Assembly (NCBI RefSeq): GCF_900167575.1
Contig: NZ_FUZP01000003.1
Span: forward strand, 1-64,000
Direction: 5' to 3'
Source: Okibacterium fritillariae
GTDB taxonomy: Bacteria > Actinomycetota > Actinomycetes > Actinomycetales > Microbacteriaceae
DNA: 64,000 nucleotides
The notes beneath the pieces are model-generated. The model made no database searches. It saw only the letters and a list, made by a program, of their open reading frames with translations, and was not told the DNA's origin. Numbering within the stretch: position 1 is the first letter of the stretch; every line of letters starts with the position of its first letter. This document shows, in pieces, positions 38,269 to 46,953 of the stretch. A program made the translations under genes and the position numbers.

Positions 38269-40101
38269 CTAAGCCGAGGCGGCGGCCTGCTCGGCGACGA
38301 CGCTCAAGAGGCCCTCGCCGTAGGCGGCGAGCTTCTTCTCGCCGATGCCGCTGACGCCGTCGAGGTCGGCGAGCGATTGCGGGCGCAGCTCGGCCACGGC
38401 GCGCAGGGTGGCGTCGCCGAAGACGATGTAGGCGGGAACGCCCTGCTCCTTCGCTTCGGCCGCACGCCAAGCGCGCAGTGCCTCGAACAGCGGGATGTCG
38501 GCCTCGGCGAGGTCGACGACGGCCCGGCGGGAGGACGAGGAAGACCGACCCGAGGAGGCCTGACGCAGCGGCTCGTTGCGCATGCGCACCGTGCGGTTGC
38601 CGCTCAGCACCTCGGCACTCGCGGGTGTGATGACGAGCGTGCCGTATTCGCCGCGCGCGGCCAGGAGATCGGCGGCGAGGAGCTGGCGCACGACGCCGCG
38701 CCACTGCTGATCGCTGAGGTCTTGGCCGATGCCGAAGGTGGCGATCTGGTCGTGACCGAACTGCTCGACGCGCGGCGTGCGCTTGCCGCGCAGGATGTCG
38801 ACGATCTGGCCGGCACCGAACTCTTGGTTGCGCTCACGCTTGAGGCGCACGACCGTGGAGAGGAGCTTCTGGGCAGGAATCGTGCCGTCCCACGTCTCGG
38901 GCTTCTCGATGCACGTGTCGCAGTTGCCGCACGGCTCGGCGTCCTGGCCGAAGTAACGCAACAGGTTCTGCCGTCGGCAGTCGACGGTCTCGCAGAGCGC
39001 GAGCATGGAGTCGAGGTGCTTCTGCAGCTTGAGGCGGTGCGAGAGGTCGCCGGGCGACTGCTCGATCATGCGACGCTGCTGCACGACGTCTTGCAGGCCG
39101 TAGGCCAGCCAGGCCACCGAGGGCAGACCGTCTCGCCCGGCACGGCCCGTCTCCTGGTAGTAGCTCTCGACGCTCTTCGGCAGGTCGATATGCGCGACGA
39201 AGCGCACGTCGGGTTTGTCGATGCCCATGCCGAAAGCGATCGTGGCGACGATGACGACGCCGTCTTCGCGCAGGAACCGGGCCTGCGTGCGCGCACGCGT
39301 GACCTGGTCGAGGCCCGCGTGATAGGGCATGGCGTCGACGCCGTTCTGCTTCAGGAACTCGGCCGTCTTCTCGACCGTGTTGCGGCTGAGGGCATAGACG
39401 ATGCCGGCCTCGCCCGAACCCTCGCGCCGGATGAAGTCGAGCAACTGCTTGCGCGGCTCGTTCTTCGGCACGATGCGGTATTGGATGTTGGGCCGGTCGA
39501 AGCTGGCCACGAAGTGCTGAGCGCGCTCGAGGTGCAGACGCTCGGTGATCTCGCGGTGCGTGGCATCGGTGGCCGTGGCCGTGAGCGCGATGCGCGGCAC
39601 ATCGGGCCAGCGCTGCACGAGATCGCCCAGCGACAGGTAGTCGGGGCGGAAGTCGTGACCCCACTGCGACACACAGTGCGCCTCGTCGATCGCGAAGAGC
39701 GCGACCTTGCCGTTGGCCAGGAACCGCTTGGTCGACTCGGACGAGAGCCGCTCGGGGGCGACATAGAGCAGATCGAGCTGGCCGTCGAGATAGGCGCGCT
39801 CGACGCGCTCCCGCTCGGCGGCGTCTTGCGAGGAGTTGAGGAAGGCCGCCTGCACGCCGACCGCCGTGAGCGCATCGACCTGGTCTTGCATGAGCGCGAT
39901 GAGCGGCGAGACGACGATGCCCGTGCCTTCTCGCAAAAGCGCCGGGATCTGATAGCACAGGCTCTTGCCGCCACCCGTCGGCATGAGCACGACGGCGTCG
40001 CCGCCCGAGGCGACCTGCTCGACGATCTCGGCCTGCTCACCGCGGAACTCGTCGTACCCGAAGACACGGTGCAGGACTTCGAGGGCGGGCGTCACGCCCA
40101 T
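38269..40101 (-). CDS. recQ: ATP-dependent DNA helicase RecQ
   Basis: 610 residues from an ATG at 40101, which has a perfect AAGGAGGT six bases upstream and begins exactly at the helicase domain (MGVTPALEVLHRVFGYDEFR). The frame also extends to an ATG at 40257 (after GAGGAGAACATC), which would add 52 residues, so two forms are possible. Domains: Walker A MPTGGGKSLCYQIPAL, ALFAIDEAHCVSQWGHDFRP, YYQETGRAGRDGLPSV, the RecQ zinc cysteines (CRRQNLLRYFGQ, CGNCDTC), winged helix, and a C-terminal HRDC domain. It unwinds DNA in recombination repair. Confidence 0.95.
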   Translation of the reverse strand: MGVTPALEVLHRVFGYDEFRGEQAEIVEQVASGGDAVVLMPTGGGKSLCYQIPALLREGTGIVVSPLIALMQDQVDALTAVGVQAAFLNSSQDAAERERVERAYLDGQLDLLYVAPERLSSESTKRFLANGKVALFAIDEAHCVSQWGHDFRPDYLSLGDLVQRWPDVPRIALTATATDATHREITERLHLERAQHFVASFDRPNIQYRIVPKNEPRKQLLDFIRREGSGEAGIVYALSRNTVEKTAEFLKQNGVDAMPYHAGLDQVTRARTQARFLREDGVVIVATIAFGMGIDKPDVRFVAHIDLPKSVESYYQETGRAGRDGLPSVAWLAYGLQDVVQQRRMIEQSPGDLSHRLKLQKHLDSMLALCETVDCRRQNLLRYFGQDAEPCGNCDTCIEKPETWDGTIPAQKLLSTVVRLKRERNQEFGAGQIVDILRGKRTPRVEQFGHDQIATFGIGQDLSDQQWRGVVRQLLAADLLAARGEYGTLVITPASAEVLSGNRTVRMRNEPLRQASSGRSSSSSRRAVVDLAEADIPLFEALRAWRAAEAKEQGVPAYIVFGDATLRAVAELRPQSLADLDGVSGIGEKKLAAYGEGLLSVVAEQAAASA

Positions 40102-40257
40102 AACGCTACCTCCTTCCACCGACATCGCTGATTCAGGGGGCGGGCCAACCGACGCAGCGGGCGGACCCGTCGGCTCCTCGGCCGACCGCCGCTGCTCGGA
40201 GAGATCGAGAACGCGAGGATATGCGCGGCGCGGCGCTCGAACGGTGGGGCTGGCCAT
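40102..40257 (-). other. In-frame 5' extension of recQ with its own ribosome site
   Basis: Fifty-two codons starting MASPTVRAPRRAYPRVLDLS lead without stop into recQ. GAGGAG lies seven bases before this ATG, while the inner recQ start has a better Shine-Dalgarno. The extension is basic then Pro/Ser-rich and looks disordered. It may be an alternative N terminus or a coupled leader. Confidence 0.45.
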
Positions 40258-40310
40258 GATGTTCTCCTCGTCTGCGGAAGCACCCTGCGGCTCCCCGTGA
40301 GACGAAAATA

Positions 40311-40344
40311 CGGGGGAGCTCACCCCGAGAGGTGGGCTCCCCCG
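40311..40344 (-). terminator. Terminator downstream of the CopC gene
   Basis: CGGGGGAGCTCACC and GGTGGGCTCCCCCG form a 13-14-base-pair stem with a 6-base loop. On the minus strand it is followed by TATTTTC. It lies 95 bases past the CopC stop, separating the copper genes from recQ. Confidence 0.8.
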
Positions 40345-40438
40345 CATCCGTGGAGAGACCGGGCCGATCGCGCCTGTGGAGAACAGAACGCGACCGGGCC
40401 GAGGGGCAGCGACCGGCAGGGCCAGCCGCCAGAAGGAG

Positions 40439-41200
40439 TTAGCGCACGCCGGGCTCTTCGGGGTGCGACGACGCCGCGCCCGAATCATCCGCGACACCCG
40501 CCGGCTTGCGGCGACGCAGCACCAGCAGCACGATCAGACCCGCGATCAGCAGCACCGCGACGGCGCCGCCGATCCAGAGGATGTCGCCAGCGGCCTGCGA
40601 CTGCTCGCCCGCCGCCGCATCGGTCTGCGTCGTCATCTCGGGCTCGGGGGCCGGGGCCGCCGAATCCGTCGCGTCCGGCGCAGGTGCTGTCGTGGCCGCA
40701 TCCGTCGACGGCTCGGTCGCCGCCGGGGACGATGCCTGTCCGCACACCGGGGCGCTGGTCTGCCCCTCGGCGAGCGTCTGGGCGGCATCGGGGGCCCACG
40801 TGAACGTGAACTCGTTGGAGATCGGGTGGCCGTCGGTCGAGACGACCTGCCAGATCACCGTGTACTCCCCCGGCTGGCCGAGCTCCGCGGGCATCGTGAG
40901 CGCCGGTCCGTTGACCGTCGTGCAACCGTCACCATAGAAGGTCTCGCCCGGACCCTTCACCTGCAGCTGGTTCGAGCCGCTCTCGCCGCCGAGATCGAGC
41001 AGGGCGTCGTTCGTCGTGATGACGATCTGGCCCGGCTGCTCGGTGACGGTCGAACCCGCCGCCGGGTTGGACGACACGAGGTAGTTGTGCGCCTCGGCCG
41101 CCGAACCGCCGAGCGGGGACACTCCGAGAATCGTGCCGATCGCGAGCGCGAGCGCCCCGGCGAGAGCGAGACCGGACTTCTTTCCTGTGGTGACAGTCAT
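40439..41200 (-). CDS. CopC-domain copper-binding protein with C-terminal membrane helix
   Basis: 253 residues, ATG at 41200, three bases after YcnI. Signal peptide with cleavage near AEAHNYLVS, leaving His at or near the mature N terminus. CopC beta domain (about 37-135) with SSNPAAGSTVTEQPGQIVIT and the second copper motif VVSTDGHPISNEFTFTW. A Thr/Ala/Pro-rich linker, a helix (LWIGGAVAVLLIAGLIVLLV) and a basic tail anchor it in the membrane. Family members bind copper outside the cell. Last gene of the copper set. Confidence 0.92.
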   Translation of the reverse strand: MTVTTGKKSGLALAGALALAIGTILGVSPLGGSAAEAHNYLVSSNPAAGSTVTEQPGQIVITTNDALLDLGGESGSNQLQVKGPGETFYGDGCTTVNGPALTMPAELGQPGEYTVIWQVVSTDGHPISNEFTFTWAPDAAQTLAEGQTSAPVCGQASSPAATEPSTDAATTAPAPDATDSAAPAPEPEMTTQTDAAAGEQSQAAGDILWIGGAVAVLLIAGLIVLLVLRRRKPAGVADDSGAASSHPEEPGVR

Positions 41201-41203
41201 ACG

Positions 41204-41950
41204 TCAGCCTTTCTGGGTGCGACGACGGGTGGCGACGACGGCCGTGACGACACCGGCGGCGCCGACGACGATTCCGAGGATTCCGAGCGTGCGGGCGACG
41301 ACATCCGGGCCGGCCTCCGTGGTGGCGGCGGCGTTCTCGGACGACGCAGAGGCGGCCGAAGCATCCTCGTCGCCGTCGGCGTCAGAGTGCCCGTGGGCTC
41401 CCGCCGCCTGGGCCTCGGTGACGGTCACCTGCGGCGCGGGCGACTCCAGCTCTTCCGGGTCCTGGCCGTCTTCGGCAACCTGGGTCCAGTCGGTCTGACC
41501 TTGCTCGCAGGTCTGCACGACCGGGAAGCTCAGGGTCTTGCCCGCGGCGTCCTCGGGCAGCTGCACCTGGAACGACACGGTGTCGCGGTAGCCGTCGGCG
41601 AGCGGCGTCTTGGCCGTGTAGACCACTGTTCCCACGCGCTCGGCCAACGACTCGCCGTGGCTGTCGGTGATGGGGTTCTTGAGGTCGGTCATCTGCTTCT
41701 CGATGTCCCAGTTCGGGGTCACCGTGGGCGTCACGGCGACGATCTCCTCGGGGATGTCGAAGCTCAGCTTCGTGGTGGGCGAACCGTCGCAGCCGTGGCC
41801 GACCGCGAAGCTCAGCACGGTGTAGGAACCGGCGGCCGTGTCGGAGGGTGTGACCGAGACGTGGGCGCTCGCGGCGAGCGGCGCGGCCAGGGCGAGGGCG
41901 ACGCCGGCCGTGAGGGAGCCGACGGCGAGCAGGGGGGTGCGTTTCTTCAT
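41204..41950 (-). CDS. YcnI-family (DUF1775) copper-binding membrane protein
   Basis: 248 residues, ATG at 41950. A signal peptide ends ALAAPLAASAHVSVTPSD, so the mature protein begins at or near AHV, the His known to bind copper in YcnI. The DUF1775 domain follows (FAVGHGCDGSPTTKLSFDIP, NWDIEKQMTDLKNPI, VSFQVQLPEDAAGKTLSFPV). A linker with HGHSDADGDEDAS and one C-terminal helix (TLGILGIVVGAAGVVTAVVA) complete it. Works with CopC next door. Confidence 0.93.
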   Translation of the reverse strand: MKKRTPLLAVGSLTAGVALALAAPLAASAHVSVTPSDTAAGSYTVLSFAVGHGCDGSPTTKLSFDIPEEIVAVTPTVTPNWDIEKQMTDLKNPITDSHGESLAERVGTVVYTAKTPLADGYRDTVSFQVQLPEDAAGKTLSFPVVQTCEQGQTDWTQVAEDGQDPEELESPAPQVTVTEAQAAGAHGHSDADGDEDASAASASSENAAATTEAGPDVVARTLGILGIVVGAAGVVTAVVATRRRTQKG

Positions 41951-42028
41951 GCGAATGAGTCCTTGTCTGGTGGTCGCGGCAGGGCCTGCGACCGATAACT
42001 GTGAAATGGGGATGGTGCGACGTGCGGG

Positions 42029-42742
42029 TCAGGCCGCGAAGGCAGCCGAGACTCCGCGCGGCGGGCCGCGATGTTTCACAGAAGACAAGAAGGGAGGGGC
42101 GACGGGCGCCAGGATGCGGCGCACCACCACGGGAACTGAGACCGACAACGGCGTACTGGCCGCGGCGACGGGTCGGAAGAGGGTGAGGAACGTGAGGCGC
42201 AGGGTGTCGAAAAGGCGCCAGAAGACACGCTCACCGTGCAGCACGACGGCGACCGTGACGAGGGCCGCGAAACCGTGAGCGGCCCACATGAGGGCGTCGG
42301 AGTGACCGGCGGCGTGCGCGTGCGAACCCGCGGACATACCCATGGCCGCGTCAGCGCTCGACAGCGTCAGGGCCGACGGCGACAGAGAAGAGGTGGCAGA
42401 CGACGAGGCCAGCGGGGCGGATGCCGCGGCGTGGGCCTGCCCGTGAACGTGCGCTCCCGACATCCCGAACACCGATTGGGCGCTGCCCGACACCGCCGGA
42501 ATGGCCGTGAAGAGCGCGTGATAGACGGCCTGGCTGACGAGAACGGCCGCGGCCGTGCGCCACGGAGTGAGGCGGTGGCCGGCGAGCGCGATGCACGCGA
42601 ACGACGCCACGACGAGGCAGAGGGCGACGGCCACGAGGCTGGGGGCTTGAGACCCGGCGGACGCGTGCGAGAGGGCGGCGACGAAGGTGGAAACGGATGC
42701 GGCGACGAGGCCGCGCGCCACGCGGGCTGGGCGTGAATGCAT
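42029..42742 (-). CDS. His-containing membrane protein of the copper set
   Basis: 237 residues, ATG at 42742. Helices are near 8-30, 34-56, 64-82 and 150-175. The central outside loop is Ser/Ala-rich with scattered His: FGMSGAHVHGQAHAAAS and MGMSAGSHAHAAGHSDALM, a mix of Met and His typical of copper ligands. The C-terminal part (FRPVAAASTPLSVSVPVVV) is followed by a basic end. It is first in the operon with YcnI and CopC, so a role in copper handling is inferred. No named family. Confidence 0.78.
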   Translation of the reverse strand: MHSRPARVARGLVAASVSTFVAALSHASAGSQAPSLVAVALCLVVASFACIALAGHRLTPWRTAAAVLVSQAVYHALFTAIPAVSGSAQSVFGMSGAHVHGQAHAAASAPLASSSATSSLSPSALTLSSADAAMGMSAGSHAHAAGHSDALMWAAHGFAALVTVAVVLHGERVFWRLFDTLRLTFLTLFRPVAAASTPLSVSVPVVVRRILAPVAPPFLSSVKHRGPPRGVSAAFAA

Positions 42743-42912
42743 CCGTTCCTCCTGTTCCTGTGGTCAACGATAGTCGAGGGCGGGTCGGGGCCAGACATCG
42801 ACGGGTCGGGCTTGATTCGGAGCCGATAGCGTGGATGGGTGGGTGCCGAGCCGGGCCCGTTCGGAACAAGCGCCGCGCGGAGTAGGTTGTGGCACACGAA
42901 GGAGCGTGCAGG

Positions 42913-43326
42913 ATGACTGACGAGACATCGCCCGAGACGGGCAACGAAGCGGGCACCGAGGCGAACGAAACGGGCAGCGCGAAGACCGAGGCGAACGAAA
43001 CGGGCAGCGCGAAGACCGAGGCGAACGCCGACGACGAGCGCGTCGTGCGCAACGACGAGCGCGAGCGATACGAGTTGTGGCGCGGCAACACCCTGGTAGG
43101 CGTGGCCGATGTGCGCGAGATGAATGGCGCCACCGTGTTCACCCACACGGGCATCCGCCCCGAATTCCAGGGCGCGGGATCGGGCTCCACCCTGGTCAAG
43201 GCCGCCCTCGAAGACACCGTGGCACGCGGCGAGAAGATCGTCGCCGGCTGCTCGTTCGTCGCCGACTACGTGGCCGAGCACCACGAGTTCGACGAGCACC
43301 TGGCCTCGCCCGACACGCTGCGATGA
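42913..43326 (+). CDS. Small GNAT (YjdJ-type) acetyltransferase with repeated N-terminal leader
   Basis: 137 residues, ATG at 42913 eight bases after GGAG. The first 45 residues are acidic and disordered, including a duplicated EANETGSAKT phrase. The domain (YELWRGNTLVGVADVREMNG, FTHTGIRPEFQGAGSGSTLV, VAGCSFVADYVAEHHEF) is the short GNAT type with the acetyl-CoA loop QGAGSGS. Substrate unknown. Followed after 13 bases by pirin, likely one operon. Confidence 0.85.
   Translation: MTDETSPETGNEAGTEANETGSAKTEANETGSAKTEANADDERVVRNDERERYELWRGNTLVGVADVREMNGATVFTHTGIRPEFQGAGSGSTLVKAALEDTVARGEKIVAGCSFVADYVAEHHEFDEHLASPDTLR
42958..43017 (+). repeat. Perfect 30-base tandem duplication in the GNAT gene
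   Basis: Two identical 30-base units (42958-42987 and 42988-43017), followed by a partial third copy, encode EANETGSAKT twice. Confidence 0.95.
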
Positions 43327-43339
43327 CGAAGACAGCACG

Positions 43340-44314
43340 ATGACGCGGCTCGACGGGCACAACACCGAGAGCGTGAGCCGGCGCCCCGACACCGACGGGC
43401 CCGAGATGCTGCTGCTCGAGCCGCGCGAGGTTCCGCTGGGCGGGGTGCGCGGCATCCAGGTGCACCGGTTGTTGCCGCAGCGCGCGCTGCCCATGGTGGG
43501 TGCATGGTGCTTCTTCGATCGCTTCGACGAGCAGGCGCTCATGCGCGTTCTGCCGCACCCGCACACGGGCCTGCAGACGGTGACGTGGCCGCTCGTGGGC
43601 GATATCCGACACCGCGACAGCGTGGGCAGCGATGTGACGCTGCGGCCGGGCGAACTCAACCTGATGACGAGCGGGCGCGGGGTGTCGCACTCCGAGTTCT
43701 CGATCGGCGAGGAGCCCGGACCGCTCGAGGGCCTGCAGTTCTGGGTGGCCTTGCCGCCCGAAGCCGCCGCCGGTGAGGCCGCCTTCGAAACCCACGCCGA
43801 TCTGCCCGTCTTCACCGACGGCGCGATGCGGGCCACCGTCTTCCTCGGCGAACTCGGCGGCGTTCGCTCCCCCGCCACGACCCACACCCCGATCGTGGGC
43901 GCCGACGCCCGGTTGCCGGATGCGGCGAGCGCCACCATCCCCCTTCTGCCCGGGTTCGAATACGCCATCGCCGTCCTGTCGGGCGCGCTGCGGGTGGGCG
44001 ACGCCCTCCTCACGTCGGGCCCCATGCTGTATCTCGGGTTGGATCGCGAGCACGTGACCGTGCAGGCCGAGGGTGACGCCCGCTTCATCCTGTTGGGTGG
44101 CGAGCCGTTCGCCGAGGACCTGATCATGTGGTGGAACTTCGTCGGCCGCAGCCACGACGACATCGTGAGCGCGCGCGACGATTGGGAGGCGCAGGCCGGC
44201 CGTTTCGGGCACGTCGAGGGGCACGCGGGCGCGCGTATTCCGGCGCCGCCGCTGCCGAATGTGCGCCTGACCCCGCGTCGCCGCCGCCGGCCGCGCGCCG
44301 TCGACCCCGCCTGA
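43340..44314 (+). CDS. Pirin-family protein
   Basis: 324 residues, ATG at 43340. A bicupin pirin with the metal-binding set in VLPHPHTGLQTVTWPLVGDI, IRHRDSVGSD and TSGRGVSHSEFS (three His and one Glu). The C-terminal pirin domain ends FAEDLIMWWNFVGRSHDDIV, again standard. Bacterial pirins bind iron and some have quercetinase activity; the substrate here is unknown. The last 40 residues are basic and disordered. Confidence 0.94.
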   Translation: MTRLDGHNTESVSRRPDTDGPEMLLLEPREVPLGGVRGIQVHRLLPQRALPMVGAWCFFDRFDEQALMRVLPHPHTGLQTVTWPLVGDIRHRDSVGSDVTLRPGELNLMTSGRGVSHSEFSIGEEPGPLEGLQFWVALPPEAAAGEAAFETHADLPVFTDGAMRATVFLGELGGVRSPATTHTPIVGADARLPDAASATIPLLPGFEYAIAVLSGALRVGDALLTSGPMLYLGLDREHVTVQAEGDARFILLGGEPFAEDLIMWWNFVGRSHDDIVSARDDWEAQAGRFGHVEGHAGARIPAPPLPNVRLTPRRRRRPRAVDPA

Positions 44315-44386
44315 CCCGGCCCCCGTCGTCGGCCGCCAGGTGATGCGCGATCTCGCACTGGTAGGTCGGGAAGGAAGGGCGTAAGG

Positions 44387-44401
44387 TGTGGTCAGACCAC
44401 A
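44387..44401 (+). promoter_or_regulatory. Perfect palindrome resembling a FadR/GntR operator
   Basis: TGTGGTCAGACCACA is a perfect 7+1+7 palindrome with the core TGGTCAGACCA, the shape of FadR-subfamily GntR sites. It lies 86 bases upstream of the YkoE-like gene. No GntR gene lies beside it, and no thiamine riboswitch sequence is visible in 44315-44485. Confidence 0.5.
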
Positions 44402-44485
44402 GGCGCGCTCACCGCACCGTCGCTCGCACCACGGGCCTCAACTACATTGGATGAACGCTCCCCCGCCTCGACACCAGGACTCACC

Positions 44486-45106
44486 ATGACGAGCATGAAT
44501 ACCCGCCTCCTCCTCACGTGCGCCGCCATCGGCGTGGGCGGCGGCCTGGTGTTCGCGGTCACGGGCTACCTGCACGTCGTTGTGCTCGCCACCATCCCCG
44601 TCGTCTATGGCGTGCTCATCGGCGTCTACTTCTTCCCGGGCGTCGTCGCGCAATCGCTGCTGCGCCGGCCGGGTGTCGCCGTCGTCACGGGCGTCATCGC
44701 GGGGCTCACGGCGTCGGCCTTCAACCCCACCAACGTCTGGCGGCACATCGGCACGGGGCTGCTCATCGGTCTGCTGCAAGAGTTGCCGTTCGCCCTGTCG
44801 CGCTACCGCTACTGGAAGGCCTGGGTGTTCTACCTCGCGGCCGCCATCGCCGGCGTGGTCTTCGGCGGCGTCGTGCTGATCGCGCTCGGCGTCGACCACT
44901 TCGCGCCCGTTGCCGAGGTCGTCTCGATCGCCGTGTGGGTGCTCACGCCGCTTCTCGTCACCTGGCTGGCGCGTCTCGTGGCCGCCGGCATCGATCGCAC
45001 GGGTGCCGCGCGCGGGCTGCAGCACGACATCGATCGGCGACCGGCGCGCTCCCCCGGTTCGGGCGCCGGTTCCGGTTCAGGTCTCCCCCGCCTGGCGCAC
45101 ACGTGA
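44486..45106 (+). CDS. YkoE-like substrate-binding membrane subunit of an ECF importer
   Basis: 206 residues, ATG at 44486 after AGGACTCACC. There are about five helices, including LTCAAIGVGGGLVFAVTGYL, VYGVLIGVYFFPGVVAQSLL and FYLAAAIAGVVFGGVVLIAL. The centre FFPGVVAQSLLRRPGVAVVT and NVWRHIGTGLLIGLLQELPF fit YkoE. In Bacillus, YkoEDC imports thiamine or its hydroxymethylpyrimidine. First of three coupled genes (S, AA and T subunits), each overlapping by GTGA. Confidence 0.88.
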   Translation: MTSMNTRLLLTCAAIGVGGGLVFAVTGYLHVVVLATIPVVYGVLIGVYFFPGVVAQSLLRRPGVAVVTGVIAGLTASAFNPTNVWRHIGTGLLIGLLQELPFALSRYRYWKAWVFYLAAAIAGVVFGGVVLIALGVDHFAPVAEVVSIAVWVLTPLLVTWLARLVAAGIDRTGAARGLQHDIDRRPARSPGSGAGSGSGLPRLAHT

Positions 45107-46953
45107 CGGATGCCTCCCTCCCCGCGCATCCGGCCCCGCCGACGCCCGAGCCACGGCTGGTCGTCGACGGGCTGCGCATCCGCCACGACGGACGGGACCG
45201 CTTCAGCCCCGACGGCGTGACGTTCACCCTGCGGGCGGGCGAGGTCGTCCTCCTCATGGGACCGAGCGGTTCGGGCAAATCGACGCTCGCCCTCGCGCTC
45301 AACGGTCTCGTGCCGCACGCCGTTCCGGCCGGCATGCACGGCAGCGTGCGGGTGGAGGGCATCGATACCGCCGACGCCTCGGTGGCCGCGCTGAGCGAGC
45401 ACGTGGGCATGGTGTTCCAAGACGCCGACGCCCAGATCGTCACCGGCAGCGTGCTCGACGAGGTGTGTTTCGGGCCCGAGAACCTGAGCCTGCCCGTGCC
45501 CGTGATTCTGCGTCGCGCGGAAGCAGCGCTGCGCCGCGTGGGCCTGTGGGAGCGACGGGACGACAACCCGGACATCCTGTCGGGCGGTGGGCGCCAACGC
45601 GTCGCGATCGCCGCCGCGCTCGCACTCGACTCCGACATTCTCGTGCTCGACGAACCGACCGCCAATCTCGACGCGGCCGGCGCGGACGACGTGTACGACG
45701 CCCTCGCCGAGATCGCGTCCGACGGGCGCCACACCATCGTGCTCATCGAACACGACCTCGACCGGGCCGTGCGCATCGTCGACCGCGTGATCGTGATCGA
45801 CGGCGACGGGCACCCCGTGTCCGACGGCACGCCGCGCGAGGTCTTGGTGGGGTGCGCAGATGAGCTGCACGAGCTGGGGGTGTGGTTGCCGCCGGCGACA
45901 GAGGCGGGGCGGTGGTTGCGGCGGGCGGGGATTCTCGACGCGGGCGCCGCACTGCCACTCACGGGCGAGGAGTTGACGGCGGCCCTGGACGCGATTCCTC
46001 GCGAACGCGCGTCGGGGTTACTTGCCGTGCCGGCATCTGCATCGGCATCGGCATCGGCATCGGCATCGGCATCGGCATCGGCGCGAGCGATACCGGCTGC
46101 GCCGAACGCCGCGCTCGGACATCCGCAACCCGCCATCGTGTTGGAAAACGTCTCGGTCACACGCCGCCGCACCCGCATCGTGCACGACGTCTCGCTGACG
46201 ATCGGCCGGGGCGAGTTCTGGGCGATCGTCGGCGTCAACGGGGCCGGCAAATCCTCCCTCGTGCAGACCATCGTCGGCATCACCGCCCCTTCGTCGGGCC
46301 GCGTGCGCGTGCACGGTTTCGATCCGGCCCGCACCGACGCGCGCCGCCTCTCGGAACACGTCGGGTTCGTCTTCCAAAACCCGGAACACCAATTCGTGGC
46401 CCACACCGTCTTCGATGAGCTCGCCTACGGTTTGCGGGCACGCCGGGTCGACGAGGCCACCATCGAACGCCAGGTCACCGGGATGCTCGAGCGTTTCGGT
46501 CTGGCCGACGCCGCCCCCGTGCATCCCTTCCTCTTGTCGGGTGGGCAGAAGCGGCGACTGTCGGTGGGCACGGCGCTCATCGCGGGTGCCTCCACCCTGG
46601 TGCTCGACGAACCGACGTTCGGTCAGGATCGCGAGCGCAGCGACGAATTGCTCGACCTGTTGCAGACGCTCAATCGTGACGGAACGACCGTCGTCGTCGT
46701 GACGCACGATCTGCAGCTGGCGGTGGACCACGCCGATCACCTGGCGGTCATGGCGGGCGGCCGGCTGGTGGAAGCGGGCCCCCTCGACGGCGTTCTCGGC
46801 GACGAAGCGGTCCTCGAACGCAACGGGCTGCGGATGCCGCCGCTCGTGCGCGCGTTCCAGGCGGTGACGACGCATCCCGAGTGGCGACGGGTGCGGCGGC
46901 TCGGCCAGATCGGCGACGACCGCGCCGCTGGCGACCGGAGAGCCGACCCGTGA
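45103..46953 (+). CDS. Duplicated ABC ATPase of the ECF importer (EcfA-EcfA fusion)
   Basis: 616 residues, GTG start overlapping the YkoE stop. There are two ATPase domains in one chain. The first has GPSGSGKST, signature LSGGGRQRVAIAAAL and Walker B ILVLDEPTANLD. The second has GVNGAGKSS, LSGGQKRRLSVGTAL and TLVLDEPTFGQD. The linker between them (about 305-345) carries (Ala-Ser)8. It powers uptake by the YkoE and EcfT subunits. Fused ATPases match YkoD. Confidence 0.95.
   Translation: MTDASLPAHPAPPTPEPRLVVDGLRIRHDGRDRFSPDGVTFTLRAGEVVLLMGPSGSGKSTLALALNGLVPHAVPAGMHGSVRVEGIDTADASVAALSEHVGMVFQDADAQIVTGSVLDEVCFGPENLSLPVPVILRRAEAALRRVGLWERRDDNPDILSGGGRQRVAIAAALALDSDILVLDEPTANLDAAGADDVYDALAEIASDGRHTIVLIEHDLDRAVRIVDRVIVIDGDGHPVSDGTPREVLVGCADELHELGVWLPPATEAGRWLRRAGILDAGAALPLTGEELTAALDAIPRERASGLLAVPASASASASASASASASARAIPAAPNAALGHPQPAIVLENVSVTRRRTRIVHDVSLTIGRGEFWAIVGVNGAGKSSLVQTIVGITAPSSGRVRVHGFDPARTDARRLSEHVGFVFQNPEHQFVAHTVFDELAYGLRARRVDEATIERQVTGMLERFGLADAAPVHPFLLSGGQKRRLSVGTALIAGASTLVLDEPTFGQDRERSDELLDLLQTLNRDGTTVVVVTHDLQLAVDHADHLAVMAGGRLVEAGPLDGVLGDEAVLERNGLRMPPLVRAFQAVTTHPEWRRVRRLGQIGDDRAAGDRRADP
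46033..46080 (+). repeat. GCATCG hexanucleotide repeat coding (Ala-Ser)8
   Basis: One GCATCT unit followed by seven perfect GCATCG units in frame, in the linker between the two ATPase domains. Confidence 0.95.

Noticed and set aside
44315-44485. Possible TPP riboswitch before the YkoE gene
   Set aside because: I could not find the conserved CTGAGA and ACCTGA blocks; only a palindrome is visible.
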